Below the pieces are notes generated by a model, which was not told where the DNA came from, did no database searches, and saw only the letters and a list, made by a program, of their open reading frames with translations. A stretch of 64,000 bases of DNA, taken from assembly GCF_003473485.1 (NCBI RefSeq), contig NC_053045.1, positions 57,268,494 through 57,332,493 of the forward strand. Reading direction: 5' to 3'. Positions within the stretch are counted from its first letter, which is position 1, and each line of letters begins with the position of its first letter. Positions 12,501-23,677 of this stretch are shown piece after piece. Position numbers and translations under genes: made by a program. Source of the stretch: Medicago truncatula. Its lineage: Eukaryota > Streptophyta > Magnoliopsida > Fabales > Fabaceae.

Positions 12501-13642
12501 GTTTGTCGTAGTTGCATATATTCAGATATTGATTGATTTTTGAGATGCTTGTGGTCGGTGTTCTCCTATATACATGTGTTGATTTTCACTACTTGATTGT
12601 ATGACTAAGATATCTAGCTGACATGTTGATATAGGGATGGCAGGGGTAGGGATGATTATTCCCCAAAGCGATCAAGATCTTATTCTAGGTCTGTCTCTCC
12701 CGGTGATGGGAAGGATGACAGGTCCCCTCGTGCCAAGGATGACAGAAGTTCCCCTCGTGCCAAGGATGGCGGAAGGTCTCCTCGCGCCAAGGATGATGGA
12801 AGGTCCCCTCGTGCCAAGGACGACGGAAGGTCCCCTCATGCCAAGGACAATGGAAGGTCTCCTCGTACCAAGGACGACAGAAGGTCCCCTTGTGTCAAGG
12901 ACGAGAGAAGGTCCTCCCGTGCCAAGGAGAATGGCCGAAGTCCAATTGATGAGAAGGATCTGGTGCCTAGCAGATCTCCAAGCCCCAGGGGTGATGATCG
13001 CAGTCCTTCAAGGTCTCGTTCACGGTCATACAGGTATGAATTTTCAGATCCTTATTGTACTGTTATTGTTCCAGAATGCTGTCATTTCAAACATGATCCA
13101 TAACTTTCTGTTAAGGACTTTGAAGCAGTTAGAATTCTGGAATCTATTTGGTAATAATGTATCAGAAGTCTCAATTATGCTCTTGTAAGAACAAAAAGTA
13201 AAATGTATCATAAGTCTTTAATTTGACTTCAAGCTCATTTTGATTTTAGCCCCATTTAAATTTTATCGGTGGATGTGGCCCTGCCTGGTTTAGTTGAGTA
13301 TCAACTTTCAAGAACCAATTTATTTTTTTAAAATTTAAAATTGAGAATGTTATTTATTTTCTGTTTTAATCGTTAAGCTAAATAATTCTACTATTAGTAT
13401 ATTACTAAACACCATCCTGAGTCAGTTTTGTTGTTAGATTAACTCGGTATATTTTCTGCACAAGTGACTTTATATTTTATAATGAAGTCGACGATTGAAT
13501 TCGTATTATTATATTGAGCACAAGTTGCATGTTTCACCATGATCTCTTTACATTGAGGGATTTGTATTTTCAACTTCATATTGAATTGAAATAAGATAAT
13601 CAGTGATTGATTTTTTCTTTATCTTTATGCAGTCCACGCTGA
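9559..13642 (+). CDS. SCL28: Serine/arginine-rich SC35-like splicing factor, SCL28 type
   Basis: A nuclear SR protein that helps define splice sites. Six coding exons: 9559-9815, 10782-10949, 11052-11122, 11249-11288, 12635-13033, 13633-13642, giving 945 nt and 314 residues. An arginine-rich N-terminal extension (residues 1-46), typical of plant SCL proteins, is followed by one RRM at about 49-127 with RNP2 LLVRNL at 50-55 and RNP1 RGFGFVKY at 89-96, then an RS domain. The phrase YYTGEPRGFGFVKY and the AEENRKTPQEMR ending match my recollection of SCL28 more than SCL30, SCL30A or SCL33. The RS domain carries about eight copies of a 9-residue unit, which makes it longer than usual. Introns 1 (966 bases) and 4 (1,346 bases) are long; SR genes often make alternative transcripts from such introns. 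The last exon codes only three residues. Family certain, orthology likely. Confidence 0.93.
10030..10220. repeat. 73-bp tandem duplication in SCL28 intron 1
   Basis: The word 'caaatcct' starts at 10041 and again at 10114. About 73 bases are duplicated with few differences, each copy ending near 'caaccaaacatgt'. The sequence style ('aatcaatttt', 'accaaacat') resembles the element at 6912-7868. It is probably a remnant of the same repeat family. Confidence 0.6.
10260..10680 (+). repeat. Possible SINE-like insertion in SCL28 intron 1
   Basis: This segment is more GC-rich than the rest of the intron and contains 'caagttcaattcctcc' at about 10366, which resembles a degenerate pol III B box (consensus GGTTCGANTCC). 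A convincing A box and target duplication were not found. It could be another kind of repeat. Confidence 0.25.
12714..12948 (+). repeat. 27-nt coding minisatellite in the SCL28 RS domain
   Basis: Within exon 5, eight or nine units encode variants of DDGRSPRAK (DDRSSPRAK, DGGRSPRAK, DDGRSPHAK, DNGRSPRTK, DDRRSPCVK, DERRSSRAK). The first unit is one codon shorter. Every unit keeps the RS dipeptide and a K at the end, so the array extends the phosphorylatable RS domain without breaking the frame. Confidence 0.9.
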
Positions 13643-15170
13643 TTTTCTACCAAGCATGCGAGGTTCCGTGGTGCTCAAATTGGTCTTTCCAATGACCTAC
13701 TGGAGATAAACTCCGACCTTTTGAAAGACACTGATGCATCGATGCAAAATCTGTTATGTTTATTTTAGTATATCGAAAACAATTCCAGTAGATAATAATA
13801 GTTTGACTTGGTGTTGCCATTTAAGTAGATACTGCCCTAGTAGGCCGTCTCGTCTGTTTTCTGAGTAGTGGTTCTTTTCTGTAGTTGTAAACTTGTTTTG
13901 TTAGCTATTCATAAGTGCTGTTTTCGCTTACAGGGAGGTCGGTTAACGAAATTGGAACATAAGCAATTCTAACTCTAGATGCCTTACATGTGACATTCAA
14001 GTGCCAACTGCAATTCTAACTCCAAAATTATGTTTGCATTTTTTTTTTAGAAGTCAATTTTGAGATCTAAAAGCATTCTACATGGGGCTACTATTTGTAG
14101 TTTTTAATTTTATAATTGATTCTAATGCAAATTTATAATTCAAGTAACCTTTACAAAACACAAATCATTTTATTTTACTTGCAATTTACTACTTTTAGTC
14201 CGAATTGTACACTTGGTCATTGTGGGATATGTTGCACTTTCCAGTATTTTTCTTCCATTGAATGGCAATTGGCAATGTGATTAAGTTTGGTGGATGCGTG
14301 GATATTATATCAAATCTAACGAGTGGGTTGTTGCTTATTACACATGTGCGCAATTGGCGAAGGACATTTTTTCCTTAAATCTAATTGTATCTCAAACCTT
14401 CATTTGATTTGGATTGATGTTAATAATTTTCAGGAAAAACTTACATCCAAGGATTATGAATTCATTATGTCCTATCTTTTGCTTCTATATCTTGAGAAGT
14501 TTTCTCATCGTTACACATTAGTGTTGAAGTTTTTCTTGTCGTGAATTGTCATTGTTTGGCAAAGTGGTTAATCATAAATGATGATTTAATAACATTTATT
14601 TTTTGTGTTAAGGATTTTATTGATTCAAAGGGCTCATTCATAAATGTAGTCATTGTTTGTCAAAGCCACATCGAACAAAGTCTTGTTTGGATAAAAATCT
14701 ACATATGCTTAATTGCTTATAGCATTCGAGCTTATAGCACAATACATATGCATATAACATTAGAGCTTATAGCACAAGAGTTTACATCATAAGTTTTTTA
14801 CGATGTGTCATTAAATAAGTAATTATAAAATGTTAAAATATTTTGCAGATAGTATTTGTATTGCGATATGATTTTTATTTTATTATTATTTTTTTTTAAT
14901 GATGAAAATTATGATCTCCTTTCCGTGAGTTTTGATAACAAAAGACATATATTTTTTTTGACAAAATAACAAAATATAAAATATCGAATGTTTACATAAC
15001 ATCACTAAAAAAAATACATAATTATCTTTCGTTTAAGAGATGCTAACAACCAAAGTGAAGCGTACACACGTTAACTGATTTGTAGAAAAAAAATCAACAA
15101 AATCCATTAGTTCGTGTGAGCCCGTAATGTAATGGGTCCATGCTAATAGGAGCCATAATTAATAGGGAGT

Positions 15171-15562
15171 TTTTACGGTACATCCTTAAATTAAGATGTA
15201 CCGATATATCTATTTCATAAATTAATAAGTTAATGATTATTTTTATGTAATAAAGAGATATTTGTTGACTTTTATATTTTAGAAAATATTATTTCATAAA
15301 AAAACATCATTTCATTCTTTATAAGAATCATACAATTTTTTTAAAATTTTATTGAAAAAATAATCAATTTTCACTATATTATGAGTAATAAAAATAAAAA
15401 AAAAATGAATTTTGATTTACGGACACTTTTGAGAAATAAAATATAATTATTATAATTATAACTGATAGAAAATATTTTTTTTTTTAAAATAACTCATTAA
15501 ACTATTAATTTAATATGTAGGTGTACCGGTGCACTCAATTTTGTTGAGTGTACCGTAGAAAT
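15171..15562. mobile_element. MITE with 'tacggtaca' ends
   Basis: The left end 'ttttacggtaca' (about 15171) and the right end 'tgtaccgtagaaa' (about 15550-15562) are inverted repeats. Further in, 'gatgtaccg' and 'gtgtaccggtgc' continue the match, and 'cactcaattttgttgagtg' just inside the right end forms its own small palindrome. The interior is AT-rich and non-coding. Confidence 0.55.
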
Positions 15563-16145
15563 TAGTATCGAGAATCTTATTAAAATATGACAAAGTCTTA
15601 TTTAACCATACAAATAAATGATCTTAATTAATGTCAAATTAAGAGGATTAACTTTATTATTATTTTTTGTTGATGAGTAATGTAGTTTTCATCTAAAAAT
15701 AGTATGAGAACCTAACAAAAGCATGATGCACATTTTATGATAGAAGAAAATAGTGTAAAAGGACAGTACGCGTGTTTAACATGATAATCCACTGGTTTAG
15801 GATTTGCAACTCTCAACTAAAGAAAGATAAAAAGTTAACAGCATATTTAGTTCATTAATACCCTGTTTAAAAAATAACATATCAAGTGAATTTATTTATT
15901 TATGCACTAAATAAGAAAAATATAATAAATATATATAGTTGCTAGAAGTTAGATACTAGCAAGTAAGTTCTAAAGTGAAAATTGAGAGTATTAAAAGAAG
16001 AAATTATTTTATAAAAAAGTTAAAAATTTTGATTTTCGATGCATTGATTACATATATTTTTATGAAAAATTACCATTTAAAGACTTTAACCAATGCCTCT
16101 TAATTTTATTATCTATCTAAAAATCTATCCAGTTGAGATATCTGA

Positions 16146-16159
16146 TGACGTGGGCCAAT
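16146..16159 (+). promoter_or_regulatory. ACGT element and CCAAT box upstream of DXS
   Basis: TGACGTGG at 16146-16153 is a bZIP-type ACGT core and CCAAT follows at 16155-16159. A second ACGT core lies in 'cacccacgtctcc' near 16261-16273. In plants such ACGT cores often serve light or abscisic acid control, which would suit a plastid isoprenoid gene; this link is inference. Confidence 0.4.
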
Positions 16160-16310
16160 TAAATTGATGAAGAGTGGCAACCTCCATTTTATGCTCCTAC
16201 TGCTAGCTAATGCTGTACGAATCCCAACCCATAATTTAATTTCTCCACTTCGTTCACAATCACCCACGTCTCCTTCTTAACCAATAATATTATTATAATA
16301 ATAACCATAC

Positions 16311-16320
16311 TATATAAATA
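16311..16320 (+). promoter_or_regulatory. TATA box of the DXS gene
   Basis: TATATAAATA lies 87-96 bases before the DXS start codon, with a plausible transcription start about 30 bases downstream near 16345. Confidence 0.6.
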
Positions 16321-16406
16321 ATAATTTTATATTAACCAACACAAACAAAAGTTGTTGTTACATACATTGCATTGCACACTTCTTCCTCCATTTTCAGTTT
16401 GTTATT

Positions 16407-19400
16407 ATGGATCTCTGTTCATTAGCATGTCCTTCTTTTGTCACACCTTGTGATCCCAGAAGAACACTTCCTCTTCCTTCTTCTTCTTCTTCTCACTCTC
16501 AATGGGGTCTTCATTTCTTCTCTCACTCTCAACAACACAACAAACTCAAGAAAAAGTTTGGTGTTGTTCATGCTTCACTTTCTGAGATGGGAGAATATTA
16601 TTCTCAAAGACCTCCTACTCCACTACTTGACACTATTAACTACCCAATCCACATGAAAAATCTCTCCACCAAGGTAAGGTACTTCACTCATATATTTATG
16701 TATCTGGATTTGGACTAGATTCATCGACTTTATTTTTTGAATGTCATTGGTTTTTAATGATTGATTCAGGAGCTGAAACAGCTTGCGGATGAACTACGTT
16801 CTGATGTTATTTTCAGTGTTTCAAGAACTGGGGGACATTTAGGTTCAAGTTTAGGTGTTGTTGAACTAACTATTGCTCTTCACTATGTTTTTAATACACC
16901 TCAGGATAAGATTTTGTGGGATGTTGGTCACCAGGTTAGTTGGTGTTGTTATGTTGTCTATGTTTGTTGAGGTTTAAATTCTGTTTGTGATTTGAAATCT
17001 TATGTTTTTGCAGTCATACCCTCATAAAATACTTACTGGTAGAAGGGATAAGATGCATACCATGAGACAGACTAATGGATTGTCTGGATTTACAAAACGT
17101 TCTGAGAGTGAATATGATTCTTTTGGCACTGGTCATAGTTCAACTACTATTTCAGCTGGACTTGGTAATTCTTCTCTCTACTATCTGTCTCTTAAAACTT
17201 CAGTTTGAAGACGTGAACATTGACACCACACCTATATATGTATTACATTTAGTTATTTAGTTACTTCTACTTTTTCAAATTTACATCCTTGTCAACGTGT
17301 CAGTGTCAGTTTCGTGTCCAGAGTTTGAGTCAATGCATAGTTTAAGACAATGATTTTTCAAGCAACATATGATATTTAAGAGCTCAATCATTTGATATTT
17401 TGATTTGGATTTAACTTTGGCAATTGTATTGAACCAATAGGAATGGCTGTTGGGAGAGATTTGAAGGGAAGAAAGAATGATGTAGTTGCTGTTATTGGTG
17501 ATGGTGCTATGACAGCGGGTCAAGCTTACGAAGCAATGAACAATGCTGGATATCTTGATTCTGATATGATTGTTATTTTGAATGACAACAAACAAGTTTC
17601 TTTACCAACTGCTACTCTTGATGGACCTATACCACCTGTAGGAGCTTTGAGTAGTGCACTCAGTAGGTTACAATCAAACAAACCTCTTAGAGAATTGAGA
17701 GAGGTTGCAAAGGTGAGTAGTAATACACTTGATGAGTTATCTCGAGAGCAGCCATTTGAAACTTCTTCTTGACAAAATGATATTTTTATAGGGAGTAACA
17801 AAACGAATTGGAGGTCCCATGCATGAATTGGCCGCGAAAGTTGATGAGTATGCTCGTGGTATGATCAGTGGTACTGGATCAACTCTTTTTGAAGAGCTTG
17901 GGCTCTACTATATCGGTCCTGTTGATGGTCACAACATAGATGATCTAGTTGCCATTCTCAAAGAAGTCAAAACTACTAATAGTACCGGTCCTGTATTGAT
18001 CCATGTTATCACCGAAAAAGGCCGCGGATATCCATACGCAGAGAAAGCCGCTGACAAGTATCATGGTAATGGACCTTATATATTTTGAACAATTACTATC
18101 CATCACTCGAAGCATATTGAATAATCTCAAATTAAGATCTATCTGCTTAGCAGCATATATGCTTTGACTTGCTACATTCCTCACAGATATGTGAGTTGGT
18201 TTGATTTTTCAGGAGTTGCTAAGTTTGATCCACCAACTGGAAAGCAATTCAAAGTAGCAGCTAAAACACAGTCTTACACAACATACTTTGCAGAGGCTTT
18301 GATTGCAGAAGCCAAAGCTGACAAAGACATTATTGCAATCCATGCTGCGATGGGAGGTGGAACTGGGATGAATATCTTCCATCGCCGATTCCCAACAAGA
18401 TGCTTTGACGTGGGGATAGCAGAACAGCATGCCGTTACATTTGCTGCAGGTCTAGCTTGTGAAGGCCTTAAGCCTTTCTGTGCAATTTACTCCTCATTCT
18501 TGCAAAGGGCCTATGACCAGGTAGAATAGCTTCTCTCCCATCATATGAACAATTTATACAGTATGATACCTAGACTTTTGAGGTATGCTTGGGTGGAGGG
18601 TGTTTGAGGGCTAAGTCTATATTTTGTAATAAATTTGAGATTTTAAAAAATTCTAAAGAATAACAAGACAGATGATCATACAGTATTACAGTCGCAATTC
18701 ATTTTTTGGAACATTTTATTGCTTCCTTAATTTAAACAATTAAAATAAGAACTTCTCTCCCAACATTTGAAAAAATTATGCGGTATGAGTAGACTTTTAC
18801 TGTTCAGGACATGATAAGTGTATTATCACTATACCATTAACTTTGAAAATCGAAATCATAGCACAAATATTAACTTTGAAAATTGAAACTAGTGCTCAAA
18901 GTATGAAATATGAATTCCATGTCCATATCACAGGTGGTACATGATGTGGATTTGCAGAAGCTTCCTGTAAGATTTGCAATGGACAGAGCTGGGTTAGTTG
19001 GATCAGACGGTCCTACACACTCTGGTTCTTTTGACGTCACTTTTATGGCATGCCTACCCAACATGGTGGTGATGGCTCCTTCTGATGAAGCAGAGCTTTG
19101 CCACATGGTTGCCACTGCAGCGGCCATTGACGATCGACCAAGTTGTTTCCGATACCCGAGGGGAAATGGCATTGGTGTTGAACTTCCAACCGAGTACAAA
19201 GGCATTCCTCTTGAGGTAAAATTAGAATTATTTCTCCATACATACATATTCTCCTGTAGAATTTTAGGCATAACATTACCAATGATTAAATATGTTTTTA
19301 GCCCCTATAAAATTCACAAATTTTCAAGTTTAACCCTACATAAATTATGTTCAATTTTCGTCTTTAATTTGCTTTTGTAAATACGGCTTAAATATGTCAT

Positions 19401-20231
19401 TAGTCCCTGCACTTTCACCATATTTTGGCATTGGTCCTTGCACTTTTTTTGTTTGGATCAAGTCCGTGCACTTTGTAAAAAAAATTGTTATTATTGAATA
19501 ATGACATATTTAAGCCTATAAATACCAAGTACAGGGATGAAAAACCCTCATTTTTTAGTTTTATAAAAATAGGGACTAAAGCTGAATCAAATTTATGTAG
19601 GGACTAAACATTAAAAGTCATAATTTTTTACTGACTAAAAATATATTTAACTGTTCCTATTACAAATGGCTTGACATTTGTGTTATGATATTTTAACAGA
19701 TTGGGAAAGGTAGGATACTAATTGAAGGGGAAAGAGTAGCCCTATTGGGCTACGGATCAGCCGTTCAGAACTGTTTGGCCGCGGCTTCCTTAGTTGAACA
19801 ACATGGCTTGCGCTTAACCGTTGCTGATGCACGTTTCTGCAAGCCATTGGATCGATCCTTGATTCGCAGTCTGGCCAAATCACACGAGGTTCTGATCACC
19901 GTAGAAGAAGGATCAATTGGAGGATTTGGTTCTCATGTTGCTCAGTTCATGGCCCTTGATGGCCTCTTAGATGGAAATTTGAAGGTAAGAAAGCAAACAA
20001 GTCCTTTTTCATTCTAAACTTAATATACTTCCTGGTTGCCAATTCGAAATTCATGTTTTGATTTATATAACAACTATGCAGTGGAGGCCGGTGGTTCTTC
20101 CTGACCGATATATTGACCATGGATCACCTGCTGACCAATTGTGTATGGCTGGTCTTACACCCTCTCACATAGCAGCAACAGTGTTCAACATACTTGGACA
20201 GACAAGAGAGGCATTAGAGGTCATGTCATAA
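16407..20231 (+). CDS. DXS: 1-deoxy-D-xylulose-5-phosphate synthase (plastid, type 1-like)
   Basis: It condenses pyruvate and glyceraldehyde 3-phosphate to DXP using thiamine diphosphate, the first and flux-controlling step of the plastid MEP pathway that feeds carotenoids, chlorophyll phytol and hormones. Nine exons: 16407-16673, 16770-16934, 17014-17164, 17441-17712, 17792-18065, 18213-18520, 18934-19215, 19700-19984, 20082-20231; 2,154 nt, 717 residues. A Ser-rich transit peptide of roughly 55 residues comes first; the mature protein starts near the conserved [13 protein letters not shown]. The TPP motif GDG (214-216) runs to NDN (242-244), and the catalytic Glu of the GIAEQH motif is E447. 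The ending EVMS is close to the usual DXS C-terminus. Similarity to Arabidopsis CLA1 over the whole length suggests the housekeeping type 1 rather than the inducible type 2. No lesions were seen. Confidence 0.97.
19286..19652. mobile_element. Old MITE in DXS intron 7
   Basis: The left end 'ttaaatatgtttttagcccc' and right end 'gactaaaaatatatttaac' are inverted repeats, and interior phrases such as 'agggactaaa' mirror 'tagcccctat'. It is a non-coding palindromic element about 365 bases long, about 132 of which are a second, younger insertion (next entry). Confidence 0.6.
19385..19516. mobile_element. 132-bp Mutator-type MITE nested in the DXS intron element
   Basis: The ends are perfect 17-bp inverted repeats: 'ggcttaaatatgtcatt' at 19385-19401 and its complement at 19500-19516. 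It is flanked by a 9-bp near-duplication, 'tgtaaatac' at 19376-19384 and 'tataaatac' at 19517-19525 (8 of 9 identical). A 9-bp duplication is typical of Mutator-like elements. Removing it restores a continuous outer element, so it is the younger insertion. Confidence 0.75.
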
Positions 20232-21223
20232 GAAAAATACAAAGGGGTTCAATTTGTCATTCCCCTCAATATACACGATACAACATTTTTGTGATTAATT
20301 CATCTTGTCTAATGTGAAGAAGTAATGATGTAAATTATTTAACTAGATAATGCAGGTTGTCAAATAGTGGCATGTATGGAATCACGATGTGACAAAATCC
20401 TCAATGACACCGTAATTTCGAAATGAAGCTTTTCAAAAATACGGTGACTCACTAAGATTGTGTTACACTATTGCAAATTCATACATGCACTATAATACTA
20501 ACTAATTATAAATGCGAAAATAAGTCTTAACTTTTTTCTGCGAGTGCAAAAGAGAAGCCTCCTCATTTCTGTTATCTAAATCGAAATTTGAACGGTATGG
20601 CTTAAAAGAAAAACATTGTTAATTTGCAGAGGAAGTTAGTTCATGAAGAGTCAAATTAAGAACCTTATTTTGCAGAACATTCCCTCACACTAAACTCTAT
20701 TTCAAAAATAATATAAAAATAAAGTATGCCATGACATAACGTAAAAAAATTTATCCTGTATTTTCAGTGGTGCACTTTGTGTGATAGTAACTCGTTTATA
20801 AATCATTCAGATTAGTGAGAGACACACGCTTAAGCATTTATATACGTTAATTAAGCATATGAAGGGGACAAGCCATAACATGCATCACACAATTGTCACA
20901 ATCCATCAATCAACGTTAATTCTAACAAAAAGAAACCAATGAAAATTTCATACAAATAAACAAATCAATATGTCAACTTCAACTAACTTAAAATGAAATT
21001 GTAGTGGAAAATCCTTCAACTACTTCTTGATACGTTATAGGTTCCATTAATCTCAATGGAGAAAAAGGACTCATCACAATTCAATGAACCAAATATTGTA
21101 GATTAACAAAACTTCATTAATCAATGTCTTACTCTTATCCAAAATTAATTACAAGCAAAAGCTTGACATAACACATGCACCATAATCAATCAATAAATAC
21201 TACTAATTAATAAAAATGGACTA
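20232..21223. other. Intergenic region between DXS and the HIPP gene
   Basis: The two genes converge here, so this should hold both 3' UTRs. Apart from an AT-rich bias and scattered 'aataaa'-like signals I see nothing specific. Confidence 0.6.
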
Positions 21224-21733
21224 CTACATTAATGCACATGCATTTGGGTTTTCATCACTAAATATCATCAAATCTTCAGTTTTAATGCAACAATCATTTT
21301 CAAGCACAAATGGTGGCATTATGACAAGCCTCTCTTCATGAGATTCATCATTTGACTCTTCATCTTTGGTGGACAAAATCTCCACTTTTTTTCCTATCTT
21401 CTTTTTTAATTTCTTCAATACTTTTTTTGAATCAATTCGACCCGTTACCACCACTATGTGTTTGTTCATGTCAGTAATGAACTTTTCCACTCCTAATTAA
21501 CCAAAAAAAAATGGTTACACAATTATAATAAATGCTATACTATGTTTATGTAATTGTTACATTATAGGGTCAAATAAAAAAAAACATGGTCAAAAGAGAC
21601 AAGACATGGAATCAATACCTTTACACTTAGATATGGCTTTTACAACGTTTCTTTCGCAAGCGTTACAATGCATTGAAACCTTGTATTCCACAGTTATTAA
21701 TTTGTTTTGTTCAACTTTTTTGTTCTTTGCCAT
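21224..21733 (-). CDS. Heavy-metal-associated isoprenylated plant protein (HIPP-like)
   Basis: A small metal-binding protein. Two exons on the minus strand, 21733-21619 and 21492-21224, give 384 nt and 127 residues. The phase fits: exon 1 ends K-G with one base over and exon 2 resumes G-V-E-K. Near the N-terminus, VSMHCNACERNVVKAIS is an HMA motif with the metal-binding CxxC. The second half of the HMA fold (VVVTGRIDSKKVLKKLKKK) follows, then an acidic low-complexity tail. The protein ends in CALM, a CaaX box that should be farnesylated and direct it to membranes, which is what defines HIPPs. An in-frame ATG 14 codons upstream (21775) is possible, but MAKNKK is the more usual kind of start. 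Which metal, and which of the many HIPPs this is, cannot be told. Confidence 0.88.
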
Positions 21734-21774
21734 TGAATTGAAACGTTGAAATATGAATGTGACAATGCCATGCA

Positions 21775-23605
21775 AATAAAAAATGAAAAGGATTTCAGAA
21801 ATTATTGTGTTGAAATTGTGAGGAAAGTTGTTTACATTGGTTAAAATGAAAATATCTCCAGAAAAGTTTCTCTTTTTCTTCTTTCTTTAATTTTTTGTGT
21901 TTTCTTTTTTATAGTACTGGTTTCGGAAAGTTGAAATATTAACGTTGCAATTTTTAAATTTATTTTAATTTTAAATGATTCGTTTGTAAAAAATTACTTT
22001 CTTATCTTGTCAAAAAAAGTCACCCTCTTTTATTTTGTTTCTTTTTTATTTCACTTAATTGGATAAATTTAGAGCAAACAATTGTTTAGAAGTAATTAAC
22101 ATTGACATTTGAAATGATAAAGGAAAAACTTTTTTTCTTAAATTGTGGCTTAAAGTTTATTATTGATATAAAAAAAAAAAATTATTTAGGTTATAATATA
22201 TTAAAATGCGATACATATTTAATTTTTACTGAAGAAAATTGTAATTCAAACATCTCTCAAGGAAGGAATGAGAATATGGTTTACTTTATAATATTTTCTT
22301 CTTAAGGGAGGAACGTATATAATTTAATAAGAGGCATGAATTCAAATTTCTCTTGAAGGTGTAAATTACTCTAAATAATATCAAACCATCAAATAAAATG
22401 CCTAATTGCATTAAATTATGGTGAAATTTACAATTATAAACTAACTTAGGGATTGAGCCCATTATTTTGATATAATTAAGCGATATTAAATTTAACCCAT
22501 GCCTAAATTGAAAAGGAAAGACAATTTTATTTTTATTTTTAAGAAAAAAGGAAAGACCATCTTTTGTCACCATAATATTGGTACAAAGTTTTCACCACCG
22601 CTTAATAGTGATTCATCTCTATCGGAAAATCTGTAGCGCACGCATAGAAAAGGAATTTTTGTTTTTTTCTCAATTAATTTGTGGATCCTATCTTATCTAT
22701 TAATTTTTTTTTTTGTTTAAATATGATAAGAATTTTTGTCTTTCTCACATTGTTCATAAATCCACTTTTTGTTCATTTTCTCTCCCTCTCCATGCTGATA
22801 GTTGTTTACATTGTCCAAATATTACCTTATCTATCACCTACAAACAACACCCTCTACCACTATCACCCACCATACTGAACACTCTCCAACACTACTATCA
22901 CTGTCATGTGTGGTATCAATAATTGAATGGTATAAATAGATCGGTTTGCATCTCAATAGTTTGATCGTTGTTGAATAAACGATAAATTAGGTTTTATAAA
23001 AACAGTTACTCGGACTTTTGTGTCAATCAGAATTGTGATGAGACACTGCGTTTGATTTGCTAAAAAATGAAGGACAGAACAGAACAACTTTAGTTATCCA
23101 GTGTTTAATTTGTAAAACTGTTTCAGGTACAAGACAAACTGGATGCAAGGGACACGACAAAAACTCATATTTTTGTCCCTCACCAAACCACAACACAACT
23201 TTTTATCCCACGTACAAGTTGTCTAAAAACCAAAATAACATTTTGTCCATCAAAAATCGTATAAAACAAAAAATTACTCAATGCCATAAAAAATTTGTCC
23301 TGTGCTGTTCTGCCTTGTGTTGTACTGTTCTATCTTATACTGTTCTGTCCAGTACTTGCTGTTTTGCAAACCAAACACACCCGTAGTTTGAACTCAACTC
23401 AAAAGGTAAGATTTTAGGTTCATGTGATAAACATGCTGATTAATTATATTTAGAAGTATGAAAAGTAAGTTAAAAAAATTCCAAAACTAATGGTATAATT
23501 GAAGCAGGTTGTAACTCATAATTTTCCTTCAGGTAGTTAAGAATTTCATGACAATCTATATATATGCTCACTTCAGTGGTAAAAATGATAATTTAAAACG
23601 AAAAT
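21775..23605. other. Intergenic region between HIPP and tRNA-Pro
   Basis: I see no gene. The first bases are the HIPP promoter and leader. A MITE-like element lies at about 23047-23382. Around 22681-22920 there are unsupported low-complexity frames rich in F, L and H. The rest is AT-rich. Confidence 0.55.
23047..23382. mobile_element. hAT-like MITE
   Basis: The left end 'tgcgtttgatttgctaaaa' and the right end 'ttttgcaaaccaaacaca' are imperfect inverted repeats, and the next inner words 'ggacagaacagaac' and 'gttctgtccagta' also mirror each other. Such 'gtttggtttgc' ends are common in hAT-type non-autonomous elements. There is no coding capacity and I could not fix a target duplication. Confidence 0.5.
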
Positions 23606-23677
23606 GGGGCATTCGGAGAATCGAACTCCGGACCTCTCGCACCCAAAGCGAGAATCATACCACTAGACCAAATGCCC
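23606..23677 (-). tRNA. tRNA-Pro (anticodon UGG)
   Basis: Read on the minus strand the 72 bases form a full cloverleaf. The acceptor stem GGGCATT pairs with AATGCCC. The D arm is TCTAGTGGTATGA, the anticodon stem TCTCGC/GCGAGA encloses the loop TTTGGGT with anticodon TGG, and the T arm is CCGGAGTTCGATTCTCCG with the B box GTTCGATTC. There is no intron and no encoded CCA. A TTTT run follows within about 10 bases as the pol III terminator. Confidence 0.97.

Larger units (their letters stand above)
13643..16310. other. Intergenic region between SCL28 and DXS
   Basis: I see no gene. The first few hundred bases are the 3' UTR of SCL28. A MITE-like element lies at about 15171-15562. The rest is AT-rich DNA with several 'aaataa' runs and no supported reading frame; the frames at 14323-14792 have no recognisable domain. 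Confidence 0.6.

Noticed and set aside
12714-12948. Possible CRISPR-like array
   Set aside because: The repeats are contiguous 27-base coding units without spacers, in a plant gene.
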